Counted from the stretch's first letter, positions 49,880-59,100 are shown. The stretch: DNA of 64,000 bases from Pseudomonas orientalis (GCF_001439815.1 NZ_JYLM01000001.1:62001-126000); one strand, 5' to 3'. A program made the numbers and translations. Notes: generated by a model from the sequence alone, not told the origin.

Positions 49880-50806
49880 GTGCATGTTGATTCCTCCCTT
49901 ACGACGAACCGCCACTGCCTCGGCAGAACGTTGCTCTGGGTCGCGCTGTTGCTGGTCGCCTGTGTGGCCCGGGGCGAGCCGTATCAGGCCCGAGATGAGA
50001 GCCTGGAGAGTTTTTTCACGGCGTTGGCGGTGCCTTTGGGCATGCCTGTCGTGGTCAGCCAGGAAGCGGCGCACAAGCGTGTCAGCGGGACATTCGATTT
50101 CGACGCGCCGCAACAGGTCCTTGAAGCGCTGGCCCGGCAGGAAGGCCTGATCTGGCACAGCGACGGGCAAGCCGTGCACCTCTACAACGCGAGCGAAGCC
50201 AGAACCTCTGCGGTGTCGCTGCGCTACATCTCGGTCAATCGGCTGCGCGGCATCATGCGCCGAACAGGCATGGATGAATCGCGCTATCCCTTGCGCGACA
50301 GCGGGGTGCGTACGTTCTACGTGTCCGGGCCGCCAAGCTACGTCAGCCAGATACTGCGGCTGGCGCAACTGACCGACCGGCAACGCAGTGAGCTGCGTGT
50401 GGGGGCGCACGCCTTTGGCGTGGTGCAGGTGTTCAATACCCACGTCGAGGATCGGCAGTATGGGACCGGCGCAAACACAGTCACGGTGCCGGGCATGGCC
50501 TCCGTCATCCAAGGACTGCTGGCCAGCGAGCGCAAGGGCCCGCTGGCGGACAAGAACCTGACGCTGATCGCTTATCCGGACACCAACAGCCTGCTGATCA
50601 AGGGCAAACCTGCCCAGGTCAGCCTGATCGAAAAACTGGTGGATGAATTGGATGTGCCCAAGCAACTCAATGAAGTCTCGTCATGGCGTGTGGAAGCTGG
50701 CCGTGACGAGTCGAAGCCCCCGGCCGGGCCGCCGCCGTTGACGGCCGCGCAATATGAACGTGTGCAACGTGCGTTCGTAAGACCGGGCCGCGAGCGTTCT
50801 CCCTGA
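49880..50806 (+). CDS. InvG-like T3SS secretin N-domain protein, beta-barrel missing
   Basis: This 308-residue protein has a signal peptide (TLLWVALLLVACVARG) and is strikingly like the periplasmic N-domains of SPI-1 InvG: GLIWHSDGQAVHLYNASE, FYVSGPPSYV and LIAYPDTNSLLIKG have close counterparts there. It diverges just after LDVPKQ, where the membrane barrel of about 170 residues should follow, and ends with PPLTAAQYERVQRAF, which recalls the InvG C-terminal tail. An in-frame loss of the barrel is likely. GTG 49880 with AGGA nine bases upstream is my start; ATG 49811 or 49838 are possible. It is divergent from nasS and 16 bases before the SpaO-like gene. Confidence 0.75.
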   Translation: MHVDSSLTTNRHCLGRTLLWVALLLVACVARGEPYQARDESLESFFTALAVPLGMPVVVSQEAAHKRVSGTFDFDAPQQVLEALARQEGLIWHSDGQAVHLYNASEARTSAVSLRYISVNRLRGIMRRTGMDESRYPLRDSGVRTFYVSGPPSYVSQILRLAQLTDRQRSELRVGAHAFGVVQVFNTHVEDRQYGTGANTVTVPGMASVIQGLLASERKGPLADKNLTLIAYPDTNSLLIKGKPAQVSLIEKLVDELDVPKQLNEVSSWRVEAGRDESKPPAGPPPLTAAQYERVQRAFVRPGRERSP

Positions 50807-50822
50807 ATAAAGGCGTTAGTCC

Positions 50823-51044
50823 ATGTACCTGGAAATATTGCTGCAGGAGCAGTTGATCAGCCGCAAGCGTCTGGCTGCGTTTGCGCCGGGGAAAGTCTTG
50901 CCGTTGGCGCCCGAGGTCATCCATTGCGTGGAGGTACGGGTCAATGGGCAACTGATGGCAGTGGGTGAGTTGGTGCAGCTGGAGGACCGGTTAGGGGTTG
51001 AATTGCATGAGGTGTATCAGGAGTGGCTGCCTCAGTCGGGTTGA
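50823..51044 (+). CDS. SpaO/SctQ-like protein, C-terminal SpoA domain only
   Basis: This 73-residue protein corresponds to the last SpoA (surface presentation of antigens) domain of the T3SS sorting-platform protein SpaO. RVNGQLMAVGELVQLEDRLG and the following VELHEV match the SpaO end almost residue for residue. Full SctQ proteins have about 300 residues; here only the part that SPI-1 also makes by internal initiation remains. AAAGG lies nine bases before the ATG, so it is probably translated. No other sorting-platform or export gene is in the window. Confidence 0.7.
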   Translation: MYLEILLQEQLISRKRLAAFAPGKVLPLAPEVIHCVEVRVNGQLMAVGELVQLEDRLGVELHEVYQEWLPQSG

Positions 51045-51204
51045 GTAGCGAATTGCCTTACGACAAAAGGCTGAAAGACGCTGACTGAATCGGGTTTTTC
51101 CTAACGTGATACGAGAGAGAGATTTTTATAGTCATGGCACCGGGCAAGTGAGCCGTCACAGGAAGAATGGATTGAATGTCAGCAGTCGAGTGTGCAGGTG
51201 CCGT

Positions 51205-51591
51205 ATGGCCGTCATGATTGAAAAATCCACAAAGTTCTACGTTTTTGCGGGCTGGACCTTGCATGACGATGGTCGGCTGACCGGCAGGGACACCGATGTT
51301 CAACTGCCGCCCAAAGAGAGCAGCGTGCTTCGATTGCTGCTGGTTTGCGCAGGCTCGTTGATGACCAAGGACCGCCTGTTGGCGCTCGCCTGGCCCAGTG
51401 GCGAGGTGGCCGATGAGTCATTGACACGGTGTATTTATGCTTTGCGCAAACACTTGAGCGCCGACAAAGGGTTTATCAAGACCGTGTACGGCAAGGGGTA
51501 TCGTTTTACCTGCCCCGTGCAGGTGCAAGAGGCTGAGCCAGGGCAGGTCATGCATGTGTGCGCGGCGTGCGGACAGATCAGCAGTGTCTAA
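51205..51591 (+). CDS. HilA-like winged-helix regulator, DNA-binding domain only
   Basis: This 128-residue protein is the OmpR/ToxR-type winged helix (residues 10-105) of HilA, the SPI-1 master regulator: VQLPPKESSVLRLLL, DESLTRCIYALRKHLSADK and VYGKGYRF are nearly the same. Salmonella HilA has over 500 residues with a large C-terminal repeat domain, absent here. ATG 51205 or 51214 are both possible. Its last codons overlap the start of the IagB-like gene, as hilA and iagB are adjacent in SPI-1. Confidence 0.8.
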   Translation: MAVMIEKSTKFYVFAGWTLHDDGRLTGRDTDVQLPPKESSVLRLLLVCAGSLMTKDRLLALAWPSGEVADESLTRCIYALRKHLSADKGFIKTVYGKGYRFTCPVQVQEAEPGQVMHVCAACGQISSV

Positions 51592-52045
51592 GACGTGGGG
51601 CAGGGGCCTGATACTCAGCCTGCTGCTGGGCAGCAACCAGGCTTTGGCGTACTGCTGGGATGAAGTGGCGCGTCGCTACGACTTCGAGCCAGAGTTGCTG
51701 CAGGCTATCGCGGCGGTGGAGTCGGGATATCGCGCGGAGGCGATCAACTATGCCAACGCCAATGGCACCCACGATATCGGTTTGATGCAAATCAACAGCA
51801 GTCACCTGCCTCGCTTGCTCAAGCTGGGCATTACTGAAGAACGATTGTTGAGCGAGCCGTGTCTGTCGGTGGAAGTTGGCGCCTCGATTCTTGCCGGGTT
51901 CGTTCAGCGTTTCGGTTATAACTGGACGGCGGTGGGCTCCTACAACGTGGGGGCGGGCGCCGGGGCGGAGCGTGACGCGTTGCGTATGCGATACGCCGAA
52001 AAAGTCTGGGCACGTTATGAGGCGCTGATGGCTCATCGTAATTGA
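51584..52045 (+). CDS. IagB-like lytic transglycosylase (T3SS-type)
   Basis: This 153-residue periplasmic lytic transglycosylase has a signal peptide (1-22, cut after ALA) and the SLT fold with catalytic Glu46 in AAVESGYR, IGLMQINSSHLPRL and VGSYNVGAG. Its close match is IagB/IpgF, the enzyme that opens peptidoglycan for type III secretion. It is full length, unlike its three neighbours. I prefer the GTG at 51584, which gives a short signal peptide; ATG 51554 is an alternative with a longer overlap with the HilA-like gene. Confidence 0.82.
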   Translation: MSKTWGRGLILSLLLGSNQALAYCWDEVARRYDFEPELLQAIAAVESGYRAEAINYANANGTHDIGLMQINSSHLPRLLKLGITEERLLSEPCLSVEVGASILAGFVQRFGYNWTAVGSYNVGAGAGAERDALRMRYAEKVWARYEALMAHRN

Positions 52046-52130
52046 CGAGTGGGCAGCACGCCTCGCATGCAGCCCGTCTCCCCGGCTATAATCGCGCCAC
52101 CTTTCGCCGCCATCCGAGTCTAGCCCGCCC

Positions 52131-53150
52131 ATGTATACCCTGGCCCGCCAGCTGTTGTTCAAACTCTCCCCGGAAACCTCCCACGATCTGTCCCTGGACC
52201 TGATCGGCGCCGGTGGCCGCCTGGGGCTCAACGGCCTGGTATGCAAGGCTGCGGCGAAGGTGCCGGTGTCGGTGATGGGCCTTGAGTTTCCCAATCCGGT
52301 CGGGCTGGCTGCCGGCCTGGACAAGAACGGTGCCGCCATCGACGGGTTTGCGCAGTTGGGTTTCGGTTTCGTCGAAATCGGCACCGTGACCCCGCGCCCA
52401 CAACCGGGCAACCCCAAGCCACGGATCTTCCGCCTGCCGGAAGCCGAGGCGATCATCAACCGCATGGGCTTCAACAACCTGGGTATGGACCATTTGTTGT
52501 CGCGGGTCCAGGCGGCGAAGTACAAGGGCATCCTCGGCATCAATATCGGCAAGAATGTCGACACGCCGGTGGAGCGTGCGGTGGACGATTACCTGATCTG
52601 CCTGGACAAGGTCTACGCCCATGCCAGCTATGTCACTGTCAACGTCAGCTCGCCCAACACCCCGGGCTTGCGCAGCCTGCAGTTCGGCGACTCGCTCAAG
52701 CAATTGCTCGAAGCGTTGCGCCAGCGCCAGGAAGACCTGGCGGTGCGCCACGGCAAGCGGGTGCCGCTGGCGATCAAGATCGCTCCTGATATGAGCGATG
52801 AAGAAACCGTGCTGGTGGCCCAGGCCCTGGTGGACGCGGGCATGGATGCGGTGATCGCGACCAACACCACCCTCAGTCGCGTGGGTGTCGAAGGCCTGGC
52901 CCACGGTGACGAGGCGGGTGGTCTGTCCGGCGCGCCGGTACGGGATAAAAGCACCCATATCGTCAAGGTGCTGGCCGCCGAACTGGCAGGGCGCTTGCCG
53001 ATCATCGCCGTGGGCGGGATCACCGAAGGCAGGCACGCGGCTGAAAAGATCGCGGCGGGCGCAAGCCTGGTGCAGCTGTACTCGGGCTTTATCTACAAGG
53101 GCCCCGCGCTGATTCGCGAATCGGTGGACGCGATCGCCGCGTTGCGCTGA
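52131..53150 (+). CDS. pyrD: Dihydroorotate dehydrogenase (quinone)
   Basis: This 339-residue class 2 enzyme oxidises dihydroorotate to orotate in pyrimidine synthesis and passes electrons to membrane quinone. The N-terminal helix [18 protein letters not shown] is the membrane and quinone contact. [14 protein letters not shown] holds the catalytic Ser of the class, and the FMN site includes [25 protein letters not shown]. It forms its own unit. Confidence 0.96.
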   Translation: MYTLARQLLFKLSPETSHDLSLDLIGAGGRLGLNGLVCKAAAKVPVSVMGLEFPNPVGLAAGLDKNGAAIDGFAQLGFGFVEIGTVTPRPQPGNPKPRIFRLPEAEAIINRMGFNNLGMDHLLSRVQAAKYKGILGINIGKNVDTPVERAVDDYLICLDKVYAHASYVTVNVSSPNTPGLRSLQFGDSLKQLLEALRQRQEDLAVRHGKRVPLAIKIAPDMSDEETVLVAQALVDAGMDAVIATNTTLSRVGVEGLAHGDEAGGLSGAPVRDKSTHIVKVLAAELAGRLPIIAVGGITEGRHAAEKIAAGASLVQLYSGFIYKGPALIRESVDAIAALR

Positions 53151-53163
53151 GGATCCCACAAGG

Positions 53164-53321
53164 CTCGTTCCCACGCGCCCCGAAGATCGTTCCCACGCCC
53201 TGCGTGGGAATGCCGCCCAGGACGCTCCGCGTCCTGCTTTCAGCGCGTAAAATCCAACACTTGCGCAATGGTGACGCGGAGCGTCACGGGATGCATTCCC
53301 ACGCGGAGCGCGGGAACGATC
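53164..53321. repeat. Type C repeat with CGTTCCCACGC arms
   Basis: Two CGTTCCCACGC copies near the left end and the reverse forms TGCGTGGGAA and GCGGGAACGATC enclose inner pairs GGACGCTCCGCGTCC and GACGCGGAGCGTC. It is a third kind of palindromic repeat in the window, different from types A and B. It fills the space between pyrD and the rmf terminator. Confidence 0.7.
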
Positions 53322-53332
53322 AGTCACAGGCA

Positions 53333-53358
53333 ATAAAAAGGGCTCCCTGAAGGAGCCC
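53333..53358 (-). terminator. Intrinsic terminator of rmf
   Basis: On the minus strand GGGCTCC-TTCAG-GGAGCCC (53340-53358) is followed by a T-rich tail. It lies 86 bases after the rmf stop. Confidence 0.75.
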
Positions 53359-53443
53359 CTGGGCCGAAGCCCGCCGCCCGGATAGGACGTGCGTGGTTAA
53401 GTCTTATCTATTCAAGTTGATGTGTCGGAATTAGCTGCCCTGA

Positions 53444-53659
53444 TTAGCCGACGGCGTGAAGTTCGTTGAGTCTGTGGATACCCGCAGTGCCAGTCATACC
53501 GTCCCAGTTGTCGCCGCGTCCTTCTCGCCAGCCATTGATCCAGGCTTGGCGTACCGACGGTAGAGTAAATGGGCAAAGCTCACGGGATTTTCCATGAACG
53601 CCATATTGATATCCGCGTAAAAATGCTCTTTCCAACGGATCACGCTTAAGTCTTCTCAT
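53444..53659 (-). CDS. rmf: Ribosome modulation factor
   Basis: This 71-residue basic protein joins 70S ribosomes to inactive 100S dimers in stationary phase. Family marks are MRRLKRDPLERAFLRGYQYG at the start and the CPF...RQAWINGWREGRGD core. The gene is preceded by a long, gene-free promoter region, as expected for a growth-phase-controlled gene. Confidence 0.95.
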   Translation of the reverse strand: MRRLKRDPLERAFLRGYQYGVHGKSRELCPFTLPSVRQAWINGWREGRGDNWDGMTGTAGIHRLNELHAVG

Positions 53660-54191
53660 AGGGTGTTTCCCTCACTTGTTGACTGTCTTGATATCCTTCG
53701 GCCCCGTGTGGGGCCGGGCAGAGTTTTTCTGCCGTTGGTGGGCTCGCTGCCGGCGTGGCGAGCCTATGTGTCGACACCGTAACGGCGCCGACCTGTGTTG
53801 AGTTCTAACCAATAGGTCACATGGATTCAATGATCGTTTTGTCATAAGCACGTAACGATAACGATGCTATAGCCATAAGCTGGCATGGCTTTTCGCCCCT
53901 TTTCCGGGGCAAAGCCAGCTATGATGTGCCCTGCGAAGAGAATGTGTTTAATCCTTTGGTGAGAATGACCACCTGTTGCAGTCGGTTATTATTCGACGAA
54001 GGGTCGGAATATTTATTTTTGTTGCTTCAAATTCTTTTTCTGCACCGTCAATAAAGGCCCGAGGGCCCGTCAGACGGAGTGGAGCGGCACATTCGTGCCA
54101 CGCGAGCGCTCTTCAAGAAAAGTGCTTGATTGAAAACCGAGCCGGCGATGCGTCGCCCGTTCATTTATTGCTGAAAAGCCTGGAATGCCCC
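53660..54191. other. 532-base intergenic region between divergent rmf and rlmL
   Basis: There is no convincing gene here. It must hold the rmf and rlmL promoters. The part 53815-54050 is less GC-rich and has runs such as ATATTTATTTTTG. A frame open from 53976 continues into rlmL but has no family similarity before 54192. An unrecognised small RNA is possible. Confidence 0.4.
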
Positions 54192-56456
54192 ATGTCGGAC
54201 CGTTTTGAACTCTTCCTCACCTGCCCCAAGGGCCTCGAAGGCCTGCTGATCGAGGAAGCCGTCGGGCTTGGCCTTGAGGAGGCCCGCGAGCACACCTCGG
54301 CCGTGCGCGGCATGGCCGACATGGAAACCGCCTACCGCCTGTGCCTCTGGTCGCGCCTGGCCAACCGCGTGCTGCTGGTACTCAAGCGCTTCCCGATGAA
54401 GGACGCCGAAGACCTCTATCACGGCGTGCTGGATATCGAATGGGCCGACCACATGGTCAGCGACGGCAGCCTGGCGGTTGAGTTCAGCGGCCACGGCTCG
54501 GGCATCGACAACACCCACTTCGGCGCGCTGAAGGTCAAGGATGCGATCGTCGACAAGCTGCGCACCCCGACCGGCGAACGGCCGTCCATCGATAAGATCA
54601 ACCCGGACCTGCGCATTCACCTGCGCCTGGACCGTGGCGAAGCCATTCTGTCCCTCGACCTGTCCGGCCACAGCCTGCACCAGCGCGGCTACCGCCTGCA
54701 GCAGGGCGCCGCGCCGTTGAAGGAAAACCTGGCGGCGGCGATCCTGATCCGCGCCGGCTGGCCGCGCATTGCTGCCGAAGGCGGCGCATTGACCGACCCG
54801 ATGTGCGGTGTGGGCACCTTCCTGGTCGAAGGCGCCATGATCGCCGCCGACATGGCCCCCAACCTCAACCGCGAACTGTGGGGCTTCACCACCTGGCTCG
54901 GACACGTCCCGGCGCTGTGGAAGAAACTGCACGCCGAGGCCACCGAACGTGCCGCTGTCGGCATGAACAAAACCCCGCTGTGGGTGCGCGGCTACGAAGC
55001 CGATCCGCGCCTGATCCAGCCGGCCCGCAACAACATCGAGCGCGCAGGCCTGAGCCACTGGATCAAGGTGTACCAGGGCGAAGTCGGCACCTTCGAGCCG
55101 CGCCCGGACCAGAACCAGAAAGGCCTGGTGATCTGCAACCCGCCGTACGGCGAGCGTCTGGGTGACGAAGCCAGCCTGTTGTACCTCTACCAGAACCTTG
55201 GCGAGCGTCTGCGTCAGGCCTGCCTGGGTTGGGAAGCCGCCGTGTTCACCGGCGCGCCGGACCTGGGCAAGCGCATGGGCATTCGCAGCCACAAACAGTA
55301 TTCGTTCTGGAACGGCGCCTTGCCGTGCAAATTGTTGCTGATCAAGGTCAACCCCGATCAGTTCGTCACCGGCGAGCGCCGTACCCCTGAGCAGCGCCAG
55401 GCTGAACGTGAGCAGGCGGCCTATGATCAGGCCCCGGCCGAGCCGGCGGAGCGTCAGTACAACAAGAACGGCAACCCGATCAAGCCGGCCCCGGCCCCGG
55501 TGGTCGAACAGGCGCGCTTGAGCGAAGGCGGGCAGATGTTCGCCAACCGCCTGCAGAAGAATCTCAAGCTGCTGGGCAAGTGGGCCAAGCGTGAGGGCGT
55601 GGATTGCTACCGAGTGTACGACGCCGACATGCCGGAATATTCCATGGCCATCGACCTGTATCACGATTGGGTGCATGTGCAGGAATACGCCGCGCCCAAG
55701 TCCATTGACCCGGAGAAAGCCTCGGCGCGCATGTTTGACGCACTCGCGGCGATTCCCCAGGCATTGGACGTCGATAAGAGCCGGGTGGTGGTCAAGCGTC
55801 GCGAGCGCCAGAGCGGCACCAAGCAATACGAGCGCCAAAGCGCCCAGGGCAAGTTCACCGAAGTCAGCGAAGGCGGCGTGAAGCTGCTGGTCAACCTCAC
55901 CGACTACCTGGACACCGGCCTGTTCCTTGATCACCGGCCGATGCGCATGCGCATCCAGAAGGAGGCGGCCGGCAAGCGCTTCCTCAACCTGTATTGCTAC
56001 ACCGCCACCGCCAGTGTGCACGCGGCCAAGGGCGGCGCGCGCAGCACCACCAGTGTCGATTTGTCCAAGACCTATCTGGACTGGGCGCGGCGCAATTTTT
56101 CCCTCAACGGGTTCTCCGACAAGAACCGCCTGGAACAGGGTGACGTGATGGCGTGGCTGGAAGCCAGTCGTGACGAGTTCGACATGATTTTCATCGATCC
56201 GCCGACCTTCTCCAATTCCAAGCGCATGGAAGGCATCTTCGACGTACAGCGTGACCACGTGCAGTTGCTCGACCTGGCCATGGCACGCCTGGCGCCGGGG
56301 GGCGTGTTGTACTTCTCGAACAACTTCCGCAAGTTCCAGCTGGAAGACAACCTCAGCGAACGCTATGCGGTCGAAGAGATCAGCGACAAGACCCTCGACC
56401 CGGATTTCGCGCGTAATGCGAAGATCCACCGGGCCTGGAAAATCACTGCACGCTGA
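54192..56456 (+). CDS. rlmL: Bifunctional 23S rRNA methyltransferase RlmKL
   Basis: This 754-residue enzyme methylates 23S rRNA G2445 (N2, N-terminal half) and G2069 (N7, C-terminal half). Residues 1-160 hold the THUMP RNA-binding domain. The first methyltransferase has DPMCGVGTFLVEGA and the NPPYGERLG motif. The second begins after about residue 450 and has RFLNLYCYTATASVHAAKGG and IDPPTFSNSKRM. I chose the ATG at 54192 (MSDRFELFLTCPKG). Confidence 0.95.
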   Translation: MSDRFELFLTCPKGLEGLLIEEAVGLGLEEAREHTSAVRGMADMETAYRLCLWSRLANRVLLVLKRFPMKDAEDLYHGVLDIEWADHMVSDGSLAVEFSGHGSGIDNTHFGALKVKDAIVDKLRTPTGERPSIDKINPDLRIHLRLDRGEAILSLDLSGHSLHQRGYRLQQGAAPLKENLAAAILIRAGWPRIAAEGGALTDPMCGVGTFLVEGAMIAADMAPNLNRELWGFTTWLGHVPALWKKLHAEATERAAVGMNKTPLWVRGYEADPRLIQPARNNIERAGLSHWIKVYQGEVGTFEPRPDQNQKGLVICNPPYGERLGDEASLLYLYQNLGERLRQACLGWEAAVFTGAPDLGKRMGIRSHKQYSFWNGALPCKLLLIKVNPDQFVTGERRTPEQRQAEREQAAYDQAPAEPAERQYNKNGNPIKPAPAPVVEQARLSEGGQMFANRLQKNLKLLGKWAKREGVDCYRVYDADMPEYSMAIDLYHDWVHVQEYAAPKSIDPEKASARMFDALAAIPQALDVDKSRVVVKRRERQSGTKQYERQSAQGKFTEVSEGGVKLLVNLTDYLDTGLFLDHRPMRMRIQKEAAGKRFLNLYCYTATASVHAAKGGARSTTSVDLSKTYLDWARRNFSLNGFSDKNRLEQGDVMAWLEASRDEFDMIFIDPPTFSNSKRMEGIFDVQRDHVQLLDLAMARLAPGGVLYFSNNFRKFQLEDNLSERYAVEEISDKTLDPDFARNAKIHRAWKITAR

Positions 56457-56463
56457 GTAGCCA

Positions 56464-56603
56464 ATGTGGGAGGTAGGAGCGAGCTTGCTCGCGAAAAACG
56501 TCAAAGATAACGCGTGCTTCCTGAATGAACGCGGTGCCTGAGAGTTTTTCGCGAGCAAGCTCGCTCCTACCTGACGGTATTAGGGCAAGCCCCCTCCCAC
56601 ATT
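56464..56603. repeat. Nested REPIN after rlmL
   Basis: A type A doublet (56473-56570) sits between ATGTGGGAGG and AGGGCAAGCCCCCTCCCACATT halves of type B. The left type B half is cut short exactly where type A begins, which suggests that type A inserted into type B. Confidence 0.82.
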
Positions 56604-56706
56604 AAGCGTGCGCACTTTTTACGCTGGTCAAACACCCGACCGATGGCTATAACTTAACGTCCAGCCAAAGTGACACCCCCGCACGCTGGCGCTGTGAGTG
56701 TTGCCT

Positions 56707-59100
56707 ATGCCGATGCAAGCCGTACGCCCGAAAATCCTTGGTTTAATCAGTGAACAGGCATCGGCTTGGCTGGTGGCATTGGTGGTAGTGGCAACCGGTA
56801 GCGCGCTGACCCTGGTGATCGCGTGGGCCGCTGCCGACCTCTATCAGCAACAGGTGCGCCAGCGCTTTCAGTTGCTGGTCAACGAGCGCTACAGCCGGAT
56901 TCAGGAACGCTTCGAAGATCAGCAGCTGCGCCTGGATACCCTGCGCCGCTTCTTCGTCAACTCCGGTGAAGTGTCCCGCGCCGAATTTGACGGCTTCGCC
57001 CAGCCCCTGTTGTTGCACGCGCGTGCCTATGCCTGGGCGCCGCGAGTGCCTGGGGATCAGCGCAGCCAATTCGAACAGGCGATCTCGCGCCAGCGTGGCG
57101 CGCCTTTCACTATCCGCGAACTGAATTCGGCAGGTGAACTGGCGCCGGCTTCCGAGCGCGATGAATACGTACCGGTCTTATACAGCCAGACCCAGAGTCT
57201 GTTGGGCTCGCCGTTGGGTTTTGACCTGCTGGCCCAACCGCTGCGGCGTGCGGTTGTCGAGCGCGCGCAAGCCAGCGGCCAGGCGGCGGTGTCCCAGCCC
57301 ATGCAACTGGTGGGCGTGGAGCCCGCGTATGCCGCCGGGGTACTGCTGGTGGCGCCGGTCAGCAAGACGGGCGATCCCCAGCCGTACGGTTATGTCATGG
57401 CGGTGATCAGCATGCGCCAGCTGGTGGCCGAGGGTTTGCCCAAGTCGAGCCGGGACAACCTGGTGATGCAGATCGTCGACACCTCCGACACTGAGCAGCG
57501 TGTGCTGTATGCGTCCAGCAATGTGCCTGGCGACAGTGGCCTTGTCGCTGCTCGACGTCTTACCCTCGGAGACCATGTCTACGCGCTGAGCCTGCGAGCC
57601 AGCGAGGCATTTGACGAGGCCAACCATTCTTCGACCAAGACCATCCTGGCCATGGGCGTGCTGCTGAGTGTGCTGCTCTCGGCCTTGCTCTACGTGCTGG
57701 TCAGCCAACGCCAACGGGCGCTGACACTGGTGGAGCAACGCACCGCGCAGTTGCGCCTGCGTGAACAGGAGCTGCGCGGTGCGCACGGCCAATTGCGCAG
57801 CGTGCTGAACGCGGCGACGCAGGTCGCGATCATTGCCACTGACTTGCGCGGTGTCATCAACATGTTCAATGCCGGCGCCGAACGGATGCTGGGGTTCAAG
57901 GGCGAGCAGGTGGTGGGCCGCCTGACGCTGGAAAGCCTGCATCTGGCCTCGGAGCTCGAGGCCCGCGCCACGCGGTTGAGCGCGGCGCTGGGCAAGCGGA
58001 TTGCGCCGAGCCAGGCGATGCTGGTGGACAGTCCGGACAGTCGGCACGACGCCCGCGAGTGGACGCTGGTACGTGAGGACGCCAGCCTCTTGACCGTGAA
58101 CATGCTGACCACTGTGCTGCTGGATGATCATGGCCTGTGGGTCGGGCACCTGGCCATTTACCTGGATGTCACTGAGCAGAAGCGTGCCTACGAGGCCCTG
58201 GCCGCGCGGGATCGCTTGCTGAAAAAGCTCAGTGCCCATGTACCTGGCGGTATCTTCCAGTTCACGCTGGAACCCCACGATCACTGGCGCTTCATTTATG
58301 CCAGCGAAGGCATGCGCGATATCTATGAAATCGAGCTGGGCGTGTTGCAGCAGGATGGGGGCAAAGTCCTGGAACGCATTCATCCACAGGACCTTGAGCG
58401 GGTACGCGCGTCGATACGCTTGTCGGCGCTGCAATTGAGCCATTGGCGCGAGGAATATCGCGTGCAGTTGCCACAGCGAGGCTTGCGCTGGATTCGTGGC
58501 GAAGCGACCCCGGAGGAATTACCTGGCGGCGGTACGTTGTGGCACGGCTATGTATCGGATATTTCCGATCTCAAGCGTGTGGAAGACGAATTGCGCACGC
58601 TGTCCATCACCGACTCCCTGACCGGCATCCACAATCGCCGGTATTTCCAGGACCGCATGAAGATCGAACTGCTGCGCCTGAACCGCACGTCGGGCGCGCT
58701 GGCGGTAATCATGCTGGATATCGACCACTTCAAGCGGATCAACGACCAGCACGGGCATGGTGTCGGGGATGGAGTATTGCAGGAGCTGTGCAGGCGAATC
58801 AGCCAGCGCCTGCGCCGCACCGACGTATTCTGCCGGCTGGGCGGGGAAGAGTTCGTGGTGCTTTGCCCGCATACCGATGGCGCCCAGGCCTATGGCCTGG
58901 CGATGGAGTTGTGGCAGTCGTTGCGCAGCGTGCCGATGGCGCCGGTGGGCGTCGTCACCGCCAGCTTCGGGGTCGCCAGCTGGCGCATCGATGAAGGTAT
59001 CGATGGGTTGCTGCTGCGCGCGGACTCGGCTGTCTATGTCGCCAAACAGGCGGGCAGGGACCGGGTGGAGCCCGCCCCACAGGCTGATCCGCTGTTCTAG
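56707..59100 (+). CDS. CHASE-PAS-PAS-GGDEF diguanylate cyclase
   Basis: This 797-residue membrane protein has a first helix near 18-45, a periplasmic CHASE-type sensor (about 60-290) and a second helix near 318-340. Two PAS domains follow (about 375-500 and 515-635) and then a GGDEF domain (640-795). The active site reads GGEEF at 712-716, and the inhibitory RxxD site is present at Arg703-Asp706 exactly five residues before it, so it should make c-di-GMP and be subject to feedback. There is no EAL domain. Start codon: ATG 56707 or 56713, or GTG 56698; there is no clear SD. Its TAG overlaps the dacB stop. Confidence 0.88.
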   Translation: MPMQAVRPKILGLISEQASAWLVALVVVATGSALTLVIAWAAADLYQQQVRQRFQLLVNERYSRIQERFEDQQLRLDTLRRFFVNSGEVSRAEFDGFAQPLLLHARAYAWAPRVPGDQRSQFEQAISRQRGAPFTIRELNSAGELAPASERDEYVPVLYSQTQSLLGSPLGFDLLAQPLRRAVVERAQASGQAAVSQPMQLVGVEPAYAAGVLLVAPVSKTGDPQPYGYVMAVISMRQLVAEGLPKSSRDNLVMQIVDTSDTEQRVLYASSNVPGDSGLVAARRLTLGDHVYALSLRASEAFDEANHSSTKTILAMGVLLSVLLSALLYVLVSQRQRALTLVEQRTAQLRLREQELRGAHGQLRSVLNAATQVAIIATDLRGVINMFNAGAERMLGFKGEQVVGRLTLESLHLASELEARATRLSAALGKRIAPSQAMLVDSPDSRHDAREWTLVREDASLLTVNMLTTVLLDDHGLWVGHLAIYLDVTEQKRAYEALAARDRLLKKLSAHVPGGIFQFTLEPHDHWRFIYASEGMRDIYEIELGVLQQDGGKVLERIHPQDLERVRASIRLSALQLSHWREEYRVQLPQRGLRWIRGEATPEELPGGGTLWHGYVSDISDLKRVEDELRTLSITDSLTGIHNRRYFQDRMKIELLRLNRTSGALAVIMLDIDHFKRINDQHGHGVGDGVLQELCRRISQRLRRTDVFCRLGGEEFVVLCPHTDGAQAYGLAMELWQSLRSVPMAPVGVVTASFGVASWRIDEGIDGLLLRADSAVYVAKQAGRDRVEPAPQADPLF

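Noticed and set aside
49880..50806. Secretin of a type II or type IV pilus system
   Set aside because: The SPI-1 InvG-specific segments (YVSGPP, AYPDTNSLL) and the neighbouring SpaO, HilA and IagB relatives point to type III secretion; the GspD/PilQ pattern is not seen.
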